A stretch of DNA of 64,000 nt from Ignavibacteriota bacterium (GCA_013285405.1 CP053446.1:905985-969984); one strand, 5' to 3'. Shown: positions 40,861 to 50,801, counted from the first letter of the stretch. Notes: a model not told the origin generated them from the sequence alone. Numbers and translations are program-made.

Positions 40861-42266
40861 AAAGATGTTTTCAAAGTATAAAAATAGATTCCACTGCCAA
40901 GTAAATTGTTTTCGAATGAGAGAATGATTTCATACTCGCCTTTTTGTTTAAACCCTTCTTCAACTGCACCAACTAATTCTCCAAGTGAACTGTAAATCTC
41001 TAGTGAGACAAAGTCGTCTTTCGGTAAACTGTATTTAATTGTAGTTACAGGATTGAAGGGATTAGGAAAATTTTGATACAAAACTATATCTTCAGGAATA
41101 GAATTATTATTTGTAGTATCTGAATTAATTTCTTCAATATAATTCTGAAATAATTCCACTAGCTCAGGTGAATTAAATTCATTAAACCCATAGCCATCAG
41201 AATTTATAACATCAGGATGAAGGTATTGCCAGACAATTGATGATTTTGTAGATGATCTTTTTATATCTTCAAGCCAATCTGTATAAACGGCTAATTTATT
41301 TTCTTTTATTCCAAACTCACCCAAAAGACATGGTTTATTAAATCTTACAGCAATTTGGTAATGATCTTTTATCCAAGTTTTTCCGGCTTTTGCAGATAAT
41401 CCCCATCCGTTTGGGTAGCTGTGAAAAGAAACATAATCAATGTTTTCCAGTTGAGAGTTTTCATAAAAGCTCGTTCCTTTATAACCGTCAACAAGAAAGT
41501 AAGAACCGTTATACATAAATTCTACATTTGAATAAAGATTGGTATAAACGTCATAACCATTTTCACCTGTTGTAATCAAATGATTTCGATCTATTGATTT
41601 TATGAAAGAAGATATTTCTTCATACCAATTTTTAATTGTGTTAAAATCTTTTTCAGGATTTTCGGCTTCATTCATAATTTCCCAGGATAAAATTGTAGGA
41701 TCGTCTTTATACTTTATTCCAGTAAAAGTATTTGTTCTGTCAAGTAACAATTCAATATGGTATTTGAACCATTGTTTCATTGAATCGTTTACAAAAAAAT
41801 CATTGTGAGAATAATTATCGGAACCATTCAGCTTTATTTGATTTGCCCACTTGATGTATTGCGGTATTCCACCAAAAGCAGAGTAATTATTCGAGAGAGT
41901 TAGTATGAGATAAATTCCTTTCTCTTTTGCTTTTTGTAGAACATAATCGAGCGCAATCAAACCTGATTCCTGCACTTCATAAGGTGATTTTCTTATCACA
42001 GAAGGATTTGAAAAAGAAGAATCTTCATAGAATGTCCACGTACGAATTACATTTACACCAATAGTTACTGCTGATTGAAATACATCATTAACAATATATC
42101 TTCTTTCTATTTTACCTGCTTCACTCTGAAGATAATAAGCATTAAAGCCGAAGAACTTGAATTCTTCGTTATTCAAAATGAATTTATCTCCTGATGTTTT
42201 AATGAAGCTATTCTGCGGAAATACTATGTGAGAGACTATTGATAATAATAATATTATTATTTTCAT
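40824..42266 (-). CDS. T9SS-exported GH5 mannanase-like glycosidase
   Basis: 480 residues: signal peptide (about 1-18), then a (beta/alpha)8 domain of glycoside hydrolase family 5, subfamily 7-like. The NE pair, with the acid/base Glu, is in SWEIMNEAEN near residue 195, and the nucleophile Glu is in CLLGEFGIKEN near residue 318. RTWTFYEDSS and LALDYVLQKAKEKGIYLILTLS are further family blocks. A type A sorting domain (VLYQNFPNPFNPVTTIKYS ... ITKKLILLK) ends the chain. Endo-beta-mannanase is the best guess for the activity; the substrate is inferred from family resemblance. Confidence 0.9.
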   Translation of the reverse strand: MKIIILLLSIVSHIVFPQNSFIKTSGDKFILNNEEFKFFGFNAYYLQSEAGKIERRYIVNDVFQSAVTIGVNVIRTWTFYEDSSFSNPSVIRKSPYEVQESGLIALDYVLQKAKEKGIYLILTLSNNYSAFGGIPQYIKWANQIKLNGSDNYSHNDFFVNDSMKQWFKYHIELLLDRTNTFTGIKYKDDPTILSWEIMNEAENPEKDFNTIKNWYEEISSFIKSIDRNHLITTGENGYDVYTNLYSNVEFMYNGSYFLVDGYKGTSFYENSQLENIDYVSFHSYPNGWGLSAKAGKTWIKDHYQIAVRFNKPCLLGEFGIKENKLAVYTDWLEDIKRSSTKSSIVWQYLHPDVINSDGYGFNEFNSPELVELFQNYIEEINSDTTNNNSIPEDIVLYQNFPNPFNPVTTIKYSLPKDDFVSLEIYSSLGELVGAVEEGFKQKGEYEIILSFENNLLGSGIYFYTLKTSFQLITKKLILLK

Positions 42267-42295
42267 TTCTTTTAGGAAATTATAACCTTCAAAAT

Positions 42296-42898
42296 CTAGA
42301 ACTCTGCTATCATCGCATAGGACTTGTGCAGCAACTTCGTATATTCTTCAAAAGAAATTTCAACTGCACCGAACATCTTTAAGTGTTCAGTTATATACTG
42401 CACGTCGAGAAGAACAAATTTTTTTTCTTTCAAATGTTTCAGTAAAACAGCAAGCGCAGCTTTGGATGCCTGAGAAACTTTCGAGAACATACTTTCACCA
42501 AAGAATGCACCGCGGAATGTAACTCCATAAAGTCCACCAACAAGTTTTTCGTCTTTCCACGTTTCAACTGTGTGAATGTGTCCAAGTTTTTTCAAACCAC
42601 TGTAAGCAGATTTTAATTCTTCAGAAATCCAGGTTGATTCTCTATCCGAACAACCTGCAAGAACTCCTTCAAAATCAGTATCAAATCTTACTTCAAAGTT
42701 TTCATCTTCAATTGCTTTTTTAGCAGAACGAGGAATATTAAAATTATCAAGGGGAATAATTGTTCGCACATCAGGCATGAACCAATTAATGATCCCTGTT
42801 TTCGAATCAGCCATAGGAAATGCACCGCTTGCATAAAGCCGTATCATATTTTTGGGTTTCAGCAGCTCTTTTGTATCAATATATTCTTTACAGTTCAT
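42296..42898 (-). CDS. aat: Leucyl/phenylalanyl-tRNA-protein transferase
   Basis: About 200 residues. Aat attaches Leu or Phe to Arg/Lys N-termini and so marks proteins for ClpS-ClpAP decay. The family blocks are YASGAFPM, the WFMPDVRTIIPL strand, GHIHTVETWKDEKLVGGLYG and the catalytic region FFGESMFS with LLDVQYITEHLKMFGA. The frame extends to a TTG at 42916 but I prefer ATG 42898, as no ribosome site supports the TTG. Its stop lies 30 bp before the GH5 start codon on the same strand, so both genes may share a transcript. Confidence 0.9.
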   Translation of the reverse strand: MNCKEYIDTKELLKPKNMIRLYASGAFPMADSKTGIINWFMPDVRTIIPLDNFNIPRSAKKAIEDENFEVRFDTDFEGVLAGCSDRESTWISEELKSAYSGLKKLGHIHTVETWKDEKLVGGLYGVTFRGAFFGESMFSKVSQASKAALAVLLKHLKEKKFVLLDVQYITEHLKMFGAVEISFEEYTKLLHKSYAMIAEF

Positions 42899-43139
42899 AC
42901 AATTCTTTAATTCCAACTAAACTTAAAAATTGTTTAACTATTACCCAAGTTAGTTATTGGTTTTTAGTCCGTGGTTTTAGTTTTTTAGTTCCCAGTTTTA
43001 GGAAGTTTATTATAGATTTCAAACCAAATGGCTAAGAAACAAATAACAAATCAACTCTGACGAATAACTACCAACTAATAACCAAAATCTGAGTAAATTT
43101 ACGCCTCAGTTTTGAATTCTGTTTTTATATATATCTGAT

Positions 43140-44093
43140 ATGAATAAAAAAATAGCAGTTGTTGCACTTGGTGGTAATGCTTTGCTGAGAGGCAATGAAC
43201 TTGGAACAATTCAACAGCAGGAAATAAATACTTACAACACTTGTGTTCATCTGGTCAAACTAATTAAAGAAGGATACAATCTTGTAATTACTCATGGCAA
43301 TGGTCCGCAGGTTGGCAATATTATGCTAAGAAATGAAGCTGGTTACAAAGAATATAAAATTCCGCAAATGCCAATTGATATTTGTGTAGCTGATTCCCAG
43401 GGCGGTATTGGATATATGATAGAACGACAATTGAAGAATATTCTGCGTGAATATAAAATTAGAAAAAATGTTGCTACAATTGTTACACAGGTTTTAGTTG
43501 ATAAAAAAGATCCGGCTTTTGAAGATCCGACCAAACCAGTCGGAGGATTTTATTTAAAAGAAGAAGCTGAACTTCTCGCAAAATCAAAAGGTTTGATATT
43601 CAAAGAAGACCCCCGGAAACGAGGATGGAGAAGAGTTGTTCCATCACCAGAACCAATTGATATTCTCAACAGAAAAGTTATTCGTGATCTCGTTAAACAT
43701 GGTAACATCGTGATTGCTGCCGGAGGCGGTGGAGTTCCTGTTTATATTGACGAGGATAAAAATTTTGTTGGAATTGAAGCTGTCATTGATAAAGACCTTG
43801 CTTCATCATTACTTGCAAATGAAATCGGAGCCGAGATGTTTTTCATTTTAACTGATGTTCCAAATGTTTATCTGAATTTTCATAAACCTAATCAGATTAA
43901 GCTTGAGCAAATTACCGTCAGCGATGCTGAGAAATACTTGAATGCAGGTGAGTTTGCTGAAGGCAGTATGGGTCCAAAAATTTTAGCAGCAATCAGGTTT
44001 GTTAAAGAAGGAGGAAAAGAAACTATTATCACTGAGTCAACGCAGCTTAGTAACTCCGGTTACGGAACAAGAATAGTAGCAGATAATTTTTAA
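43140..44093 (+). CDS. arcC: Carbamate kinase
   Basis: 317 residues of the amino-acid kinase fold. The family blocks are VVALGGNALLRGNE, ITHGNGPQVGNIMLRNE, PEPIDIL and IAAGGGGVPVY, with the phosphate-binding SNSGYGT near the end. Carbamate kinase makes ATP from carbamoyl phosphate and ADP, normally after ornithine transcarbamylase. No arginine deiminase or transcarbamylase is in the window, so its pathway is not shown here. The preceding spacer (42917-43139) holds GTTAGTTATTGG / CCAACTAATAAC inverted words of a decayed repeat. Confidence 0.95.
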   Translation: MNKKIAVVALGGNALLRGNELGTIQQQEINTYNTCVHLVKLIKEGYNLVITHGNGPQVGNIMLRNEAGYKEYKIPQMPIDICVADSQGGIGYMIERQLKNILREYKIRKNVATIVTQVLVDKKDPAFEDPTKPVGGFYLKEEAELLAKSKGLIFKEDPRKRGWRRVVPSPEPIDILNRKVIRDLVKHGNIVIAAGGGGVPVYIDEDKNFVGIEAVIDKDLASSLLANEIGAEMFFILTDVPNVYLNFHKPNQIKLEQITVSDAEKYLNAGEFAEGSMGPKILAAIRFVKEGGKETIITESTQLSNSGYGTRIVADNF

Positions 44094-44227
44094 TGACTAT
44101 CATTTATACTTGCAGTGATTAACCGATCTAATTGTGAAGATTAATTGTTTGATTTTTAGGTGGGATTGAGTATTTTTCTGATAGCGTGAGGGTAAATAAA
44201 TTTTTATCATAAACAATTGGAGGCGTT

Positions 44228-45058
44228 ATGAACAAAATGATTTTCACTGCACTTTCGTTTTTTTTGATCTCATCATTAAGCTTTGCTGAATTGAAGCTTA
44301 ATCTTCCCACCAACCTGACTGGTGAAACAACACAATCAATCATCGATAATAATCTTAAAAGTAATTTAAAACTAGCTATTCCCGCAGAAGTAGTTCCATC
44401 AGCCGACCTGAAAGAATTTGTTAAGGGAATGATTCTGCTGGGAATTTTAGCAGATGTATCAATACCCATGGGAAGTGATGATGGCTTCAAGCACATTGCA
44501 GGAACCGGTTTTTCCGGTCACGCAGTGGGGTCATATTTTCTATCCACATCTTTCTTCTTATCGTTACGAGCTGGTTACATTAAATTTGGAACTCAAACGG
44601 AAGAAGGACAGGATCAAATAGGAAGTTATAAGTATGAAGACTCTTATTCACAAATTCCAATTCTTCTCGGCGCATATTATCTGATTGCAACAAATAGTTC
44701 CTTTAAACCCTATCTGGGTCTGGCTCTTGGTTTGTTTATGCAGACTTACTCTTTTACCTGGACGTTTAGCTACGATATCGGCGGTCAAACATATACAGAT
44801 ACTCAGGATGGTGATGCGAGTTCTACGGGATTTGGAGTAGTTCCGGCAGTCGGATTTTATCTGTTGTTAGGCTCTGTTGTTCTTCAGGCTGCGGTTGAGT
44901 ATGCATATATCTTTAGTGAGTTGCCATCAGAGGAAGAGGATGACTACACACCGCCTACTAAAATAATGAAAATTGCTCAAGAAGAAGAGGAAGATACAAG
45001 TGAGAAAGCAAGCTATTTCTCGGTTAATCTCGGAGTTTCTTTCCCACTTGGACAATAA
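44228..45058 (+). CDS. Outer-membrane beta-barrel protein
   Basis: 276 residues with a signal peptide (about 1-19) and alternating beta strands (FSGHAVGSYFLSTSFFLSLR, SQIPILLGAYYLIATNSSF, FKPYLGLALGLFMQTYSF) ending YFSVNLGVSFPLGQ. An acidic loop (SEEEDDYTPP, EEEEDTS) faces the exterior in this model. It resembles OmpA/porin-type barrels of about eight to ten strands; ligand unknown. A strong Shine-Dalgarno GGAGG (44219-44223) precedes the ATG, and an intrinsic terminator follows. Confidence 0.8.
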   Translation: MNKMIFTALSFFLISSLSFAELKLNLPTNLTGETTQSIIDNNLKSNLKLAIPAEVVPSADLKEFVKGMILLGILADVSIPMGSDDGFKHIAGTGFSGHAVGSYFLSTSFFLSLRAGYIKFGTQTEEGQDQIGSYKYEDSYSQIPILLGAYYLIATNSSFKPYLGLALGLFMQTYSFTWTFSYDIGGQTYTDTQDGDASSTGFGVVPAVGFYLLLGSVVLQAAVEYAYIFSELPSEEEDDYTPPTKIMKIAQEEEEDTSEKASYFSVNLGVSFPLGQ

Positions 45059-45081
45059 ATAAATTCTAAATAAGATAATTG

Positions 45082-45110
45082 AAAGGCGAGGTTTGTTCTT
45101 CGCCTTTTTT
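45082..45110 (+). terminator. Intrinsic terminator after the barrel gene
   Basis: AAAGGCGA (45082-45089), a ten-base loop and TCGCCTTT, then TTT. The stem lies 24 nt after the stop and its T-run touches the last codons of the convergent ABC gene. Confidence 0.8.
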
Positions 45111-45837
45111 ATTCCGTTCTTTGAATAAACTCTTTGATCGTGCGATCATTTGTTGAGACAAGTTCCTGTGGTGTTCCCGTAAAATAAATTTTTCCATCGT
45201 GCATCATCGCTACACGATTCGCTACATTTTTCACACTGTACATATCGTGAGTAACAACAACAGACGTAACATTTAACTTATCAGTCAGATCCTTTATCAA
45301 TTCATCTATTGAATCGGACATGATCGGATCCAATCCTGTGGTTGGTTCATCATAAAAAATATAATCCGGCTCTGTTATTAAAGCTCTTGCAAGACCAACT
45401 CTTTTTTTCATTCCGCCTGATAACTCTGCTGGTTTTAACTTTTGAACCCCTGTCATTCCAACCATTTCCAGTTTTTCAGAAACTTTTTTTTCCAATTCAG
45501 CAGTTGTAAACTTTCTCCCTGATTCTACCAATGGCAAAGCAATATTTTCCTCTACAGTCATCGAATCGAACAGAGCAGAACTCTGAAACAAGAATCCGAA
45601 TCTGCTTCTTAAGGTGTAAAGTTCATTCAAGCTCATCTCATCAACTTTTCTGCCCTGGACTTTTACATATCCTTCATCAGGATAGAGCAGACCAACGATA
45701 TGTTTTATCAATACACTTTTACCGCAACCGCTTCTGCCAATAATAACCAGAGTTTCGCCGGTACCAATATCCAGATCAACACCGCGAAGTACTTTGTTGC
45801 TTCCGAAAGATTTGTGAAGGTTTCGTATCTCAATCAT
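45109..45837 (-). CDS. ABC transporter ATPase, MlaF-like
   Basis: 242 residues from the ATG at 45837, which has GGAAA upstream; the frame runs 5 codons further to a GTG. It has Walker A (IGRSGCGKSVL), Q-loop (FLFQSSALFD), signature LSGGMKKRVGLARA and Walker B YIFYDEPTTGLDP. The LRSRFGFLFQSSALFDSMTV and MSDSIDELIKDL segments fit the MlaF/Ttg2A type, which powers phospholipid transport. MlaE permease and MlaD are usually neighbours, but here the ATPase is alone, so the partners must be elsewhere or it serves another exporter. Confidence 0.9.
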   Translation of the reverse strand: MIEIRNLHKSFGSNKVLRGVDLDIGTGETLVIIGRSGCGKSVLIKHIVGLLYPDEGYVKVQGRKVDEMSLNELYTLRSRFGFLFQSSALFDSMTVEENIALPLVESGRKFTTAELEKKVSEKLEMVGMTGVQKLKPAELSGGMKKRVGLARALITEPDYIFYDEPTTGLDPIMSDSIDELIKDLTDKLNVTSVVVTHDMYSVKNVANRVAMMHDGKIYFTGTPQELVSTNDRTIKEFIQRTE

Positions 45838-45957
45838 AATTTTTTCCAGCACAAAGATAAGGTTTTATGACTAAAATAATTTGAAGAACGGTTAGCAATC
45901 TTCCTGCTGTCTTCATTAAATTTTAATCAACAATTAATTTTTTTTAGAGAAATTTCC

Positions 45958-48381
45958 ATGAAAACATTATCTTTAATAACAGTAATTTTTCTTTTTATCT
46001 CTTCCGTAGTTTCAGCGCAAACAAATTACCCATCATATTATGAACAGAATAAATTTAATCTGGCATCACCCGGCGCATTAAAATACGGTTTATACGGTTA
46101 TGATAATCCTGCAATGCTTGCGCTTCAACCATCTATGGATCTTTACATTACATGGAATTCAAATAACAATTCACCTGACAATTTTAATAACTGGGGATTT
46201 TTCGCAGCCGTGCCCTACCTGGGATTTAGCATGGTAAATAACACTGCTGCTAACAGGAACTTTAATGATTTTAAAATATCTACAGGTTTCGGTGGATCCG
46301 CTTTGGGAATCGGAGCAGGAATTGGTTGGGCAGCAGGTGATCTTTATAGTGTTAACAGAAGCACTTACTATTCAACCGGATTGTATTTTCGTCCGCTCCA
46401 GTATTTATCTATCGGGATAATTGGAAATTTTCCTACGGAAGGCAACGGAGAAGGAGTTCTTGATCTTGCTGTAAGACCACTTGGTAATGAAATTATAACT
46501 CTGTTTGGTGATTATTTATACCGGAATAACATGTACGCAGAAGAGAATAAATGGAGTGCGGGATTAATTGTTGAACCGGTTGATGGACTCCGTGCAAGCG
46601 GAAGATATTTTGAAAATGAAATTTTTGATATTGGCTTACATTTCAGTTTAGGAAATCTTGGCATCACTGCACAAACTCATTTGTCAGAAGATGGCAACGA
46701 ATCATATCAAACCTATGGAGTACGAATTGGTGCTTATGATAGAACATTTATGTCTGCACTGAGTAAAAGTTCTGATTATGTACAATTTGACATGAAAGGA
46801 ACAATAAAATACCAGAATTACAAATTCTTCGATGATTCAAAAACGCTGATTGATATTCTCGAACAGATCGAAGCCGCAAAAAAAGATCCATCAGTTTCAG
46901 GAATTGTATTGAACCTTTCGGATATTCGGGTAAATAGTGAAATGATCTGGGAGATTCGCGAAAAGCTGGAGGAATTCAAATCAGCAAACAAAAAAGTAGT
47001 TGTTTATTTTGATTACGCAGGAATAACTGAAATGTTTTTAGCTTCTGTTGCCGATAAGATTATTATTGATCCGATGGGAAGTATTCAATTGACAGGAATA
47101 ATTAAAGGAAGACAGTATTACAAAGGAACTCTTGAGAAACTTGGGATCGGATTTACTGAACTTAGATATTTCAAATACAAATCTGCAGCAGAAACTTTTG
47201 CCAATGATAAAATGAGCGAGGCTGACAGAGAACAATATCAGAGGCTTGTTGATAATTATTATGAACTTTTCCGACAGGGAATTTCTGAAGAAAGAAATAT
47301 TTCCCTGAAAGATTTTGATTCACTTGTTGATAATGAATATTTTATTTTACCTGATAAAGCAGTTGAACTTGGTCTCGCAGATACTAAGTCGAGATGGGAC
47401 AGCATCGAAGACATAATTGAAAGCTTTATGGGAGAAAAGAAAAATTTGGTTAATCCCGAATCACTTGTCGAGTTCAAACTTCCTGAAGATGATTACTGGG
47501 GGAAGAAACCAGAGATTGCAGTAATTTATGCAATAGGTGTCTGTGCAATGGATGAAGGAATAAAAGCAAGAACACTTGTGAAATTTGTAGAGGACGCAGT
47601 TGAGGAAAAAAATATCGAAGCAATTATTCTTCGCGTTGATTCTCCGGGCGGCGAAGCACTTCCTTCAGATTTAATTGCCGAGGCTTTGAAAAAAGCAAAA
47701 GGTAAAAAACCAGTTATAGTTTCACAGGGATCTGTTGCAGCTTCAGGCGGTTACTGGTTATCTATGTATGGTGACAAAATATTTTCGTCGCCTTTAACAC
47801 TAACCGGTTCAATCGGAGTTATTGGTGCTTTCTTTTATAACAAATCTTTTAAAGAAGATCTTGGCATTAGTACAGATTATGTAAAAAGAGGAAAACATGC
47901 AGAACTTGGTTATGGAATGAGGTTCCCCATCTTCGGATTGACTATTCCCGATAGAAATTTTACGGATGAGGAGTTGTTGAAAACCGAATCCATCATCAAG
48001 ACTTTTTATACAGATTTTGTAAACAAAGTTGCGACAGGAAGAAATATGTCCGTTGAAGACGTCGAAAAGATTGCACAAGGCAGAGTTTGGAGTGGAGAAG
48101 ATGCAATTGCTAACGGACTTGTTGACCAGCTTGGTGGATTATCTGCTGCAATTGATCTTGCAGTTGAAGAAGCAGGACTAAAAAATAAAAAATATGAGAT
48201 TGTTCAATATCCACCGGCTGAATGGTTCAATTTTGAAAGTTTCCTCCCGCAGTTATTCGGGATATCTGATCTTCAATTTGTTGATGATCCGTTTATCAAC
48301 AATTTGAAGTTCCGACTAAAAAATAATGGCTATCCAATTCCGATTCTGCCGATGAGCGAGATGGATTTGCTGGAGGAATAA
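45958..48381 (+). CDS. sppA: Outer-membrane-barrel-like / SppA (S49) fusion protease
   Basis: 807 residues. After a signal peptide (1-20), about 250 residues (SPGALKYGLYGYDNPAMLAL, LSIGIIGNFPTEGNGEGV, GLRASGRYFENEIFDIGLHF) look like a PorV/OmpP1-type beta domain. Then comes a 67K-type SppA with two S49 repeats: the catalytic Lys in FKYKSAAETF (near residue 406) and the nucleophile Ser in SVAASGGYWLS (near residue 595). SppA digests cleaved signal peptides, normally at the inner membrane. The extra N-terminal beta domain suggests an outer-membrane form. All catalytic residues are present. Confidence 0.9.
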   Translation: MKTLSLITVIFLFISSVVSAQTNYPSYYEQNKFNLASPGALKYGLYGYDNPAMLALQPSMDLYITWNSNNNSPDNFNNWGFFAAVPYLGFSMVNNTAANRNFNDFKISTGFGGSALGIGAGIGWAAGDLYSVNRSTYYSTGLYFRPLQYLSIGIIGNFPTEGNGEGVLDLAVRPLGNEIITLFGDYLYRNNMYAEENKWSAGLIVEPVDGLRASGRYFENEIFDIGLHFSLGNLGITAQTHLSEDGNESYQTYGVRIGAYDRTFMSALSKSSDYVQFDMKGTIKYQNYKFFDDSKTLIDILEQIEAAKKDPSVSGIVLNLSDIRVNSEMIWEIREKLEEFKSANKKVVVYFDYAGITEMFLASVADKIIIDPMGSIQLTGIIKGRQYYKGTLEKLGIGFTELRYFKYKSAAETFANDKMSEADREQYQRLVDNYYELFRQGISEERNISLKDFDSLVDNEYFILPDKAVELGLADTKSRWDSIEDIIESFMGEKKNLVNPESLVEFKLPEDDYWGKKPEIAVIYAIGVCAMDEGIKARTLVKFVEDAVEEKNIEAIILRVDSPGGEALPSDLIAEALKKAKGKKPVIVSQGSVAASGGYWLSMYGDKIFSSPLTLTGSIGVIGAFFYNKSFKEDLGISTDYVKRGKHAELGYGMRFPIFGLTIPDRNFTDEELLKTESIIKTFYTDFVNKVATGRNMSVEDVEKIAQGRVWSGEDAIANGLVDQLGGLSAAIDLAVEEAGLKNKKYEIVQYPPAEWFNFESFLPQLFGISDLQFVDDPFINNLKFRLKNNGYPIPILPMSEMDLLEE

Positions 48382-48423
48382 ATTTTTCCACAAAGCAATT
48401 GAGAATAAAAAGTTTAAAGAAGG

Positions 48424-48505
48424 TGAGACTTCTGAATTATTATGAATGTGTCACTCTGAAGAGCCTCATTTTAATATGACAAATTAGAATTTTTCAGAAG
48501 TCTCA
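48424..48505. repeat. 82-bp element with 13-bp inverted ends (TGAGACTTCTGAA)
   Basis: Termini TGAGACTTCTGAA (48424-48436) and TTCAGAAGTCTCA (48493-48505) are perfect inverted repeats, the shape of a small MITE. It occupies the whole gap between the convergent sppA and M2 peptidase genes and may act as a terminator for both. No second copy is in the window. Confidence 0.65.
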
Positions 48506-48510
48506 AGAAC

Positions 48511-50310
48511 TTAAAAAGTTTCAGGCAGCGTGTACTCCCGTCCTTTATTTTGTTCCTTCAGCCAGATCATTAAAGGATCAAAATAATTCATTAATGGTTT
48601 TGCGGTCATTTCCGAACCAGTTGATTTTTTGAGCAGCTCTTTCCAATCAACAGTTGCTCCTTTCGAAAGAATATCCAATAACCACTTGCCGGTTTCTTTA
48701 CTTCCATAATAGTTTGTTTGGTGAGCATTTTGCTTTAATATTTTTTCAGAAATGTAATCGTGAAACTGAAATAACAATACATTTGAAATTGCATAATCAT
48801 AATACTGACCGGCATCATCATTAATATGAGTTTTCGTCGCAGCGTCACAATAGTTTTCACTTCGTTTATATGGTGGAATTATTCCCTGGTATTTTTTTAC
48901 CAGTTCCCACCACTTTGCATTGTACTGATCTTCCGGAAGATTCTTTGCATAAAGTTCATATTCAAACTCAGTCATTACCCCCGCACTCCACGGTAGGAAA
49001 ACAATATAATCAAGTGCTTCTCTCAGTAAAGATTGTGTTTCATCAATTTTAAAATCTTTATCCATCAATCCCATTCCCTTCAAGAACGGTGGTTGAAGAG
49101 AAGCTAGTCCAATCATTGAACCAATTGCTTCATGGAAACCGCGGTTGGCACCTTCCCGAAGAATGATCGGTACATCCGGATTTGAATAACTTATATAATA
49201 ATAAATGTGCCCAAGTTCGTGCAGAGAAGTTGACCACCAATCGGTGTTAGGAATTACGCTCATAAGTGACCTTACATCTTTATCATAATCCATATGCCAT
49301 GCAGATGCGTGTGTGTTCTTTTTATAGCCAGCATCAGGTGGTACAGGATATAAACTCGATAATTCCCAAAACGATTGCGGCAGATTCGGGAAACCAAGAC
49401 TTACATAAAAATCCTCGCCTTTCTTCACAATCCATTCAGATGATTTTTTTTCTAATTGTTTATCTACATTCAATCCTTCAGCTTTGATAATTCCCTGCCA
49501 GTCTTGTCCCCAACGATTTGGAAGCCAGTGAGCAGGAAGCATTTCAGGAACTTCAGCATTATATTTTTCTGCAAGAGTATATCGTGCCCAGGTATGCAGC
49601 TCTCTATACAATGGCCATATATCTTTTATCATATTTTCACAGAGTTGATTCATTTCTTCAACAGTCATTCCATAATCAGAAACCTGGTACTGGAAGAAAT
49701 CTTTGTATCCAAGTGCCTGAACTGTTTCGTTGCGTAATCTTTGAAGGTTTGCCAATCCATCTTTTAAACCTACTCCAACTTCTTTGCTAGCTTCCCAGAC
49801 CTTTAATCGTTCAGCAAGATTAGTTTCATTAACTAACAAATTATCTATTTGATTAGGAGTAATAGATTTTCCATCAAGTTTAAAATCAAATCCGAAGAGA
49901 ATCTCAGTTTGTTTTGTACTTGCTACAATTTTTTCTTTAACTAATTCGCTCACGGTTTGCGGATTGCTTGCCGCAAGATATAATACTCTGTTTAATTGCC
50001 TGACCCGAAGGTCTGTCAATTGATCTTTTTGTTTCAGATATTCAGTTGCCTTTTCAATATTTTCTTTGCTTCCTGTGAACATTGCATATTGTTCCTGAGC
50101 TTCCTGTGCTTTTTTTATTGTGATAGTATCGCCTTCAACTATATGTGTATTAAGAAGCCATTCGCCTTTATTCCATTCATACGAATATTTCTGAAATTCT
50201 TTATTGTAATTATCAAGATATGATTGAACTTCTTTTTGAAGTTCTGCTGAATCCGAGCAGCCTAAAAACAAAAGTATAGTTACCGAAATAAAAATTAAGA
50301 GATGTTTCAT
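48511..50310 (-). CDS. M2 family peptidyl-dipeptidase (ACE-like)
   Basis: 599 residues. Signal sequence of a lipoprotein: the first segment ends LFLGCSDSAE, so Cys 18 is probably lipidated. The zinc motif HELGH with the third ligand in REGANRGFHEAIG (HExxH near residue 363) matches family M2, and a GKWLLDILSKG-type helix closes the catalytic core. ACE-like enzymes remove C-terminal dipeptides from peptides. It would act in the periplasm or at the outer membrane, downstream of the secreted proteases here. DinB follows upstream on the same strand (stop at 50337, only 27 bp before this start). Confidence 0.93.
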   Translation of the reverse strand: MKHLLIFISVTILLFLGCSDSAELQKEVQSYLDNYNKEFQKYSYEWNKGEWLLNTHIVEGDTITIKKAQEAQEQYAMFTGSKENIEKATEYLKQKDQLTDLRVRQLNRVLYLAASNPQTVSELVKEKIVASTKQTEILFGFDFKLDGKSITPNQIDNLLVNETNLAERLKVWEASKEVGVGLKDGLANLQRLRNETVQALGYKDFFQYQVSDYGMTVEEMNQLCENMIKDIWPLYRELHTWARYTLAEKYNAEVPEMLPAHWLPNRWGQDWQGIIKAEGLNVDKQLEKKSSEWIVKKGEDFYVSLGFPNLPQSFWELSSLYPVPPDAGYKKNTHASAWHMDYDKDVRSLMSVIPNTDWWSTSLHELGHIYYYISYSNPDVPIILREGANRGFHEAIGSMIGLASLQPPFLKGMGLMDKDFKIDETQSLLREALDYIVFLPWSAGVMTEFEYELYAKNLPEDQYNAKWWELVKKYQGIIPPYKRSENYCDAATKTHINDDAGQYYDYAISNVLLFQFHDYISEKILKQNAHQTNYYGSKETGKWLLDILSKGATVDWKELLKKSTGSEMTAKPLMNYFDPLMIWLKEQNKGREYTLPETF

Positions 50311-50336
50311 TTCATTCCTTTTTATTGCATGATGTA

Positions 50337-50801
50337 TTATTTATTAAATATCTGTTTTATGTGATGATCCATATGATCGACATAATCTTTCATAAGAAAA
50401 AAAAGCGTATCAGCGTTTTCAAAAGGTTGCTCTGCTGTAATTTTCAAATTCAGTTTTTCATCCGGAGTATTTTTCAAAATGTTTAGAATATGCTCATTAT
50501 AGATTTTCCAAAAATTTACTAATTGCCGGGTATCAATTTCGTTATACTTCTGAATTCTTACCCAATCATCCTGAAAATAACCCTCTACAAAATAAGGCTG
50601 GGGCATAAATTGAATTTTGATAAACCGAAGATGATTGTTCACGGCAGAATCAATGAGATGTCCGAGTAGTTCTTTCTTCGACCATTTATTTGATGCAGGT
50701 TTCTTTCTTAATTCTTCTTCTGAATATTTCAGAAATTTTTGTGATACTATGTTGATATTTTCCTGCAAACGATCAACAACTTTTTTCAGTTCTTCTTTCA
50801 T
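50337..50801 (-). CDS. DinB-like metal-dependent hydrolase fold protein
   Basis: 154 residues, a four-helix DinB/YfiT bundle. The likely metal-binding His come from LLGHLIDSAVNNH and DYVDHMDHHIKQI. DinB-superfamily members act with thiols such as bacillithiol or mycothiol, and a YpdA-like protein occurs at 28785, but that is only a loose link. It precedes the M2 peptidase in a tight pair. Confidence 0.85.
   Translation of the reverse strand: MKEELKKVVDRLQENINIVSQKFLKYSEEELRKKPASNKWSKKELLGHLIDSAVNNHLRFIKIQFMPQPYFVEGYFQDDWVRIQKYNEIDTRQLVNFWKIYNEHILNILKNTPDEKLNLKITAEQPFENADTLFFLMKDYVDHMDHHIKQIFNK

Noticed and set aside
43140..44093. An arginine deiminase operon around carbamate kinase
   Set aside because: No arcA, arcB or arcD neighbour is visible and the flanking genes are unrelated.
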